A stretch of 64,000 bases of DNA. Origin: Emydura subglobosa (taxonomy: Eukaryota; Chordata; Testudines; Chelidae). Below the pieces are notes generated by a model. That model was not told the origin of the DNA. It searched no databases and saw nothing but the letters and a program-made list of their open reading frames with translations. The translations under genes and the position numbers were made by a program. The stretch lies in the NCBI GenBank assembly GCA_007922225.1, contig ML679971.1, positions 1,697,521-1,761,520 on the forward strand, written 5' to 3'. Shown in pieces: positions 62,667 through 64,000 of this stretch (positions within the stretch are counted from its first letter, which is position 1; the number at the start of each line of letters is the position of its first letter).

Positions 62667-63367
62667 TGTTGTCAGTTGTTGGCTGCGTGTGTGTTCTCCC
62701 AGTGTGTATGCGGTCCCAGCTCTGCGCAGATAACCAAGACACCAAACCATGATTGGATTATCCAATAAAACCAGAGATCCATGTCAGTAACAAAGGCACC
62801 TGGTCAGATTTATTGTAGACAAAGCATGGTCCTAGTATCCCGCAGACTCTATAGGACCACTAACACATATATGCTTGTTGCAATGGACCAGTTAAATAAA
62901 CGGCAGAATTTTTCATTTCCCCCTCAGCTGAACAAAGACACTCCTTTTGAGACCCTCTTTTATACACTGATACAAACAAGTTGCGTATTGCCCCTCTGAC
63001 ATATGTAGTTGCCATGCTCTGACGTGGTAAGATGCACCTTGTACAGAATCGTTCAATCAAAACATCTCTATCTATTACATTCTCATCCTGACCTTATCTT
63101 TAAGAGGGGTCAGTGTGTCCTTGTTATCTTTGGGGAGTAATCTTCTCCATTCCTAGTATGGGGTGTTCTGCTACCACTTTTCTGGAATGTGCTTGTGCCT
63201 ATCACTTCTTTAGAATGTGTGTGTTTGCCAGTTTCTGTGAACTTACAGGCAGGCTCACAGCCTGACTCTGGCTAACTTTACTTTCTAATGGCAGGGCTTG
63301 ACTGCTATTTTAGCTCAGGCCTCATAGCTGGCCTGGTATACTAGGCCTCATGTCTCAGGTTCTCACA
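62667..63367 (-). mobile_element. Solo LTR of an ERV-like element
   Basis: On the minus strand it begins TGTGAGAACCTGAGACATG and ends CAACTGACAACA, so TG...CA as expected. A TATA-like box (TATAAAAG, plus-strand 62957-62964) and an AATAAA signal (plus-strand 62809-62814) lie about 150 bp apart in the right order. About 700 bp, without internal genes. No clear target duplication found. Confidence 0.65.
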
Positions 63368-63437
63368 TTCTACTCAATTAAGTAAGTGACCTGATTTTTC
63401 AGACGACTGGATGCTTCCATTGAAGTCAGTGATAAAT

Positions 63438-63680
63438 ACAGGTATGCCTACACTGTAAGTAAGGTGTGATTGCAGCATACGTAGTGATGCCATGCTGGCT
63501 GACAACAGTAATGAAAATGTGGTAGCATGTGCATCGGCATACGCTAGCAACCTGAGTGCATACTGAGGGTCCCTAATGGGGTTGTACGTGCCTGTGCCAC
63601 CATGTATATTGTTACCTGTGCTCACTATATTAAAGCCTAGAATGGCACACCTATGCTACAATCACATCTCTACTCCACTC
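63438..63680. mobile_element. MITE, decayed
   Basis: CAGGTATGCCTACACTGTAA and GTAAGGTGTGATTGCAGCAT on the left; GCACACCTATGCTACAATCA and CATCTCTAC on the right, partly inverted. A member of the GTCTACACT group. Confidence 0.5.
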
Positions 63681-63779
63681 AGGACCTCTGTGCCTCAGGT
63701 CACCTATTTAGGTGTTTACATATGGCTCTGGAGGCCTGACGTTTGTTCCTAAAGTCAGAGACTTTTGTTGGCCTCTAAC

Positions 63780-63850
63780 CTTTCTTCATCTCAGTTTTCC
63801 CATCTGCCAAACTGGGGTAATAATACTTGCCTACCATGAAACCTCCACAA
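63780..63850 (+). mobile_element. MIR-type SINE core fragment
   Basis: CATCTCAGTTTTCCCATCTG, CCAAACTGGGGTAATAATAC and TTGCCTACCATG are the well-known core. Confidence 0.7.
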
Positions 63851-64000
63851 ATTTAGATTTACAGGATAAAGGAATAGCATAATGTTGATGTTAGTTACAC
63901 AGGAGTGGTTTTCAGCTATTTCACTGTGAAGTTCGACGTGTGCAGGTTTGGTTTCTTTGGCATGCTGCACAGTGAATCCGATAGAGAGGTAGGTGTTAGG

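Noticed and set aside
62667..63367. Complete endogenous retrovirus
   Set aside because: Only one LTR is visible; there is no gag, pol or env sequence next to it in the window.

Overview
This window reads as vertebrate nuclear DNA from a sauropsid, most likely a turtle (a crocodilian is the main alternative). The evidence is the repeat content: CR1 LINE 3' ends with TTCTTATG or ATTCTATGA tails, MIR-type SINEs that carry a long 'factor' tail (GGGACTGTCT...ACAGTGCCTAGCACA type), many short palindromic elements centred on CATTGACTTCAATGG, terminal-inverted-repeat MITEs ending in GTCTACACT, and LTRs on the minus strand. There are no operons, ribosome binding sites or bacterial-style genes. The assignment rests on my memory of these families; no database search was run.

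No intact host protein-coding gene was recognised. The longest open frame of clear origin (19735-20259, +) is the endonuclease part of a decayed CR1 element. Nearly all other open frames are short, AT-rich or inside repeats. One minus-strand stretch (57360-57567) has protein-like composition and an internal GTAAGT, and is flagged as a possible exon or pseudogene fragment. The window is best described as a gene desert or part of a very large intron.

Layout: 1-2260 is single-copy DNA with two blocks that look like conserved noncoding sequence. 2260-18950 mixes single-copy DNA with MIR copies, small palindromic repeats, one LTR (3872-4914), a T-rich hAT-like element (9642-10045) and an antisense CR1 piece. 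18978-22530 is a nearly full-length but dead CR1, with remnants of ORF1, endonuclease and reverse transcriptase. 22531-38700 has scattered CR1 tails, MIRs, MITEs and an AT-rich microsatellite (33055-33240). 38700-40590 is a four-deep nest of transposons. 40591-50000 is largely single-copy, with a hAT-like element flanked by a clear target duplication (41993-42422), a CR1 tail inside a palindromic repeat, a MITE, a probable solo LTR and a tRNA-like SINE. 50585-58485 holds five CR1 fragments and several MITEs. 58486-62520 is mostly single-copy and includes a cluster of nine TGACAG/CTGTCA hexamers in about 500 bp (60723-61228), the best candidate for a regulatory element. 62667-63367 is an LTR with a TATA-like box and a polyadenylation signal on the minus strand.

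The window's main value is its insertion history: MIRs are hosts for MITEs, MITEs for an LTR, an LTR for another MITE, CR1 for a MITE, and a palindromic repeat for a CR1 tail. These nests give relative ages. The strongest functional candidate is the 60723-61228 motif cluster. No previously undescribed multi-gene system was found.
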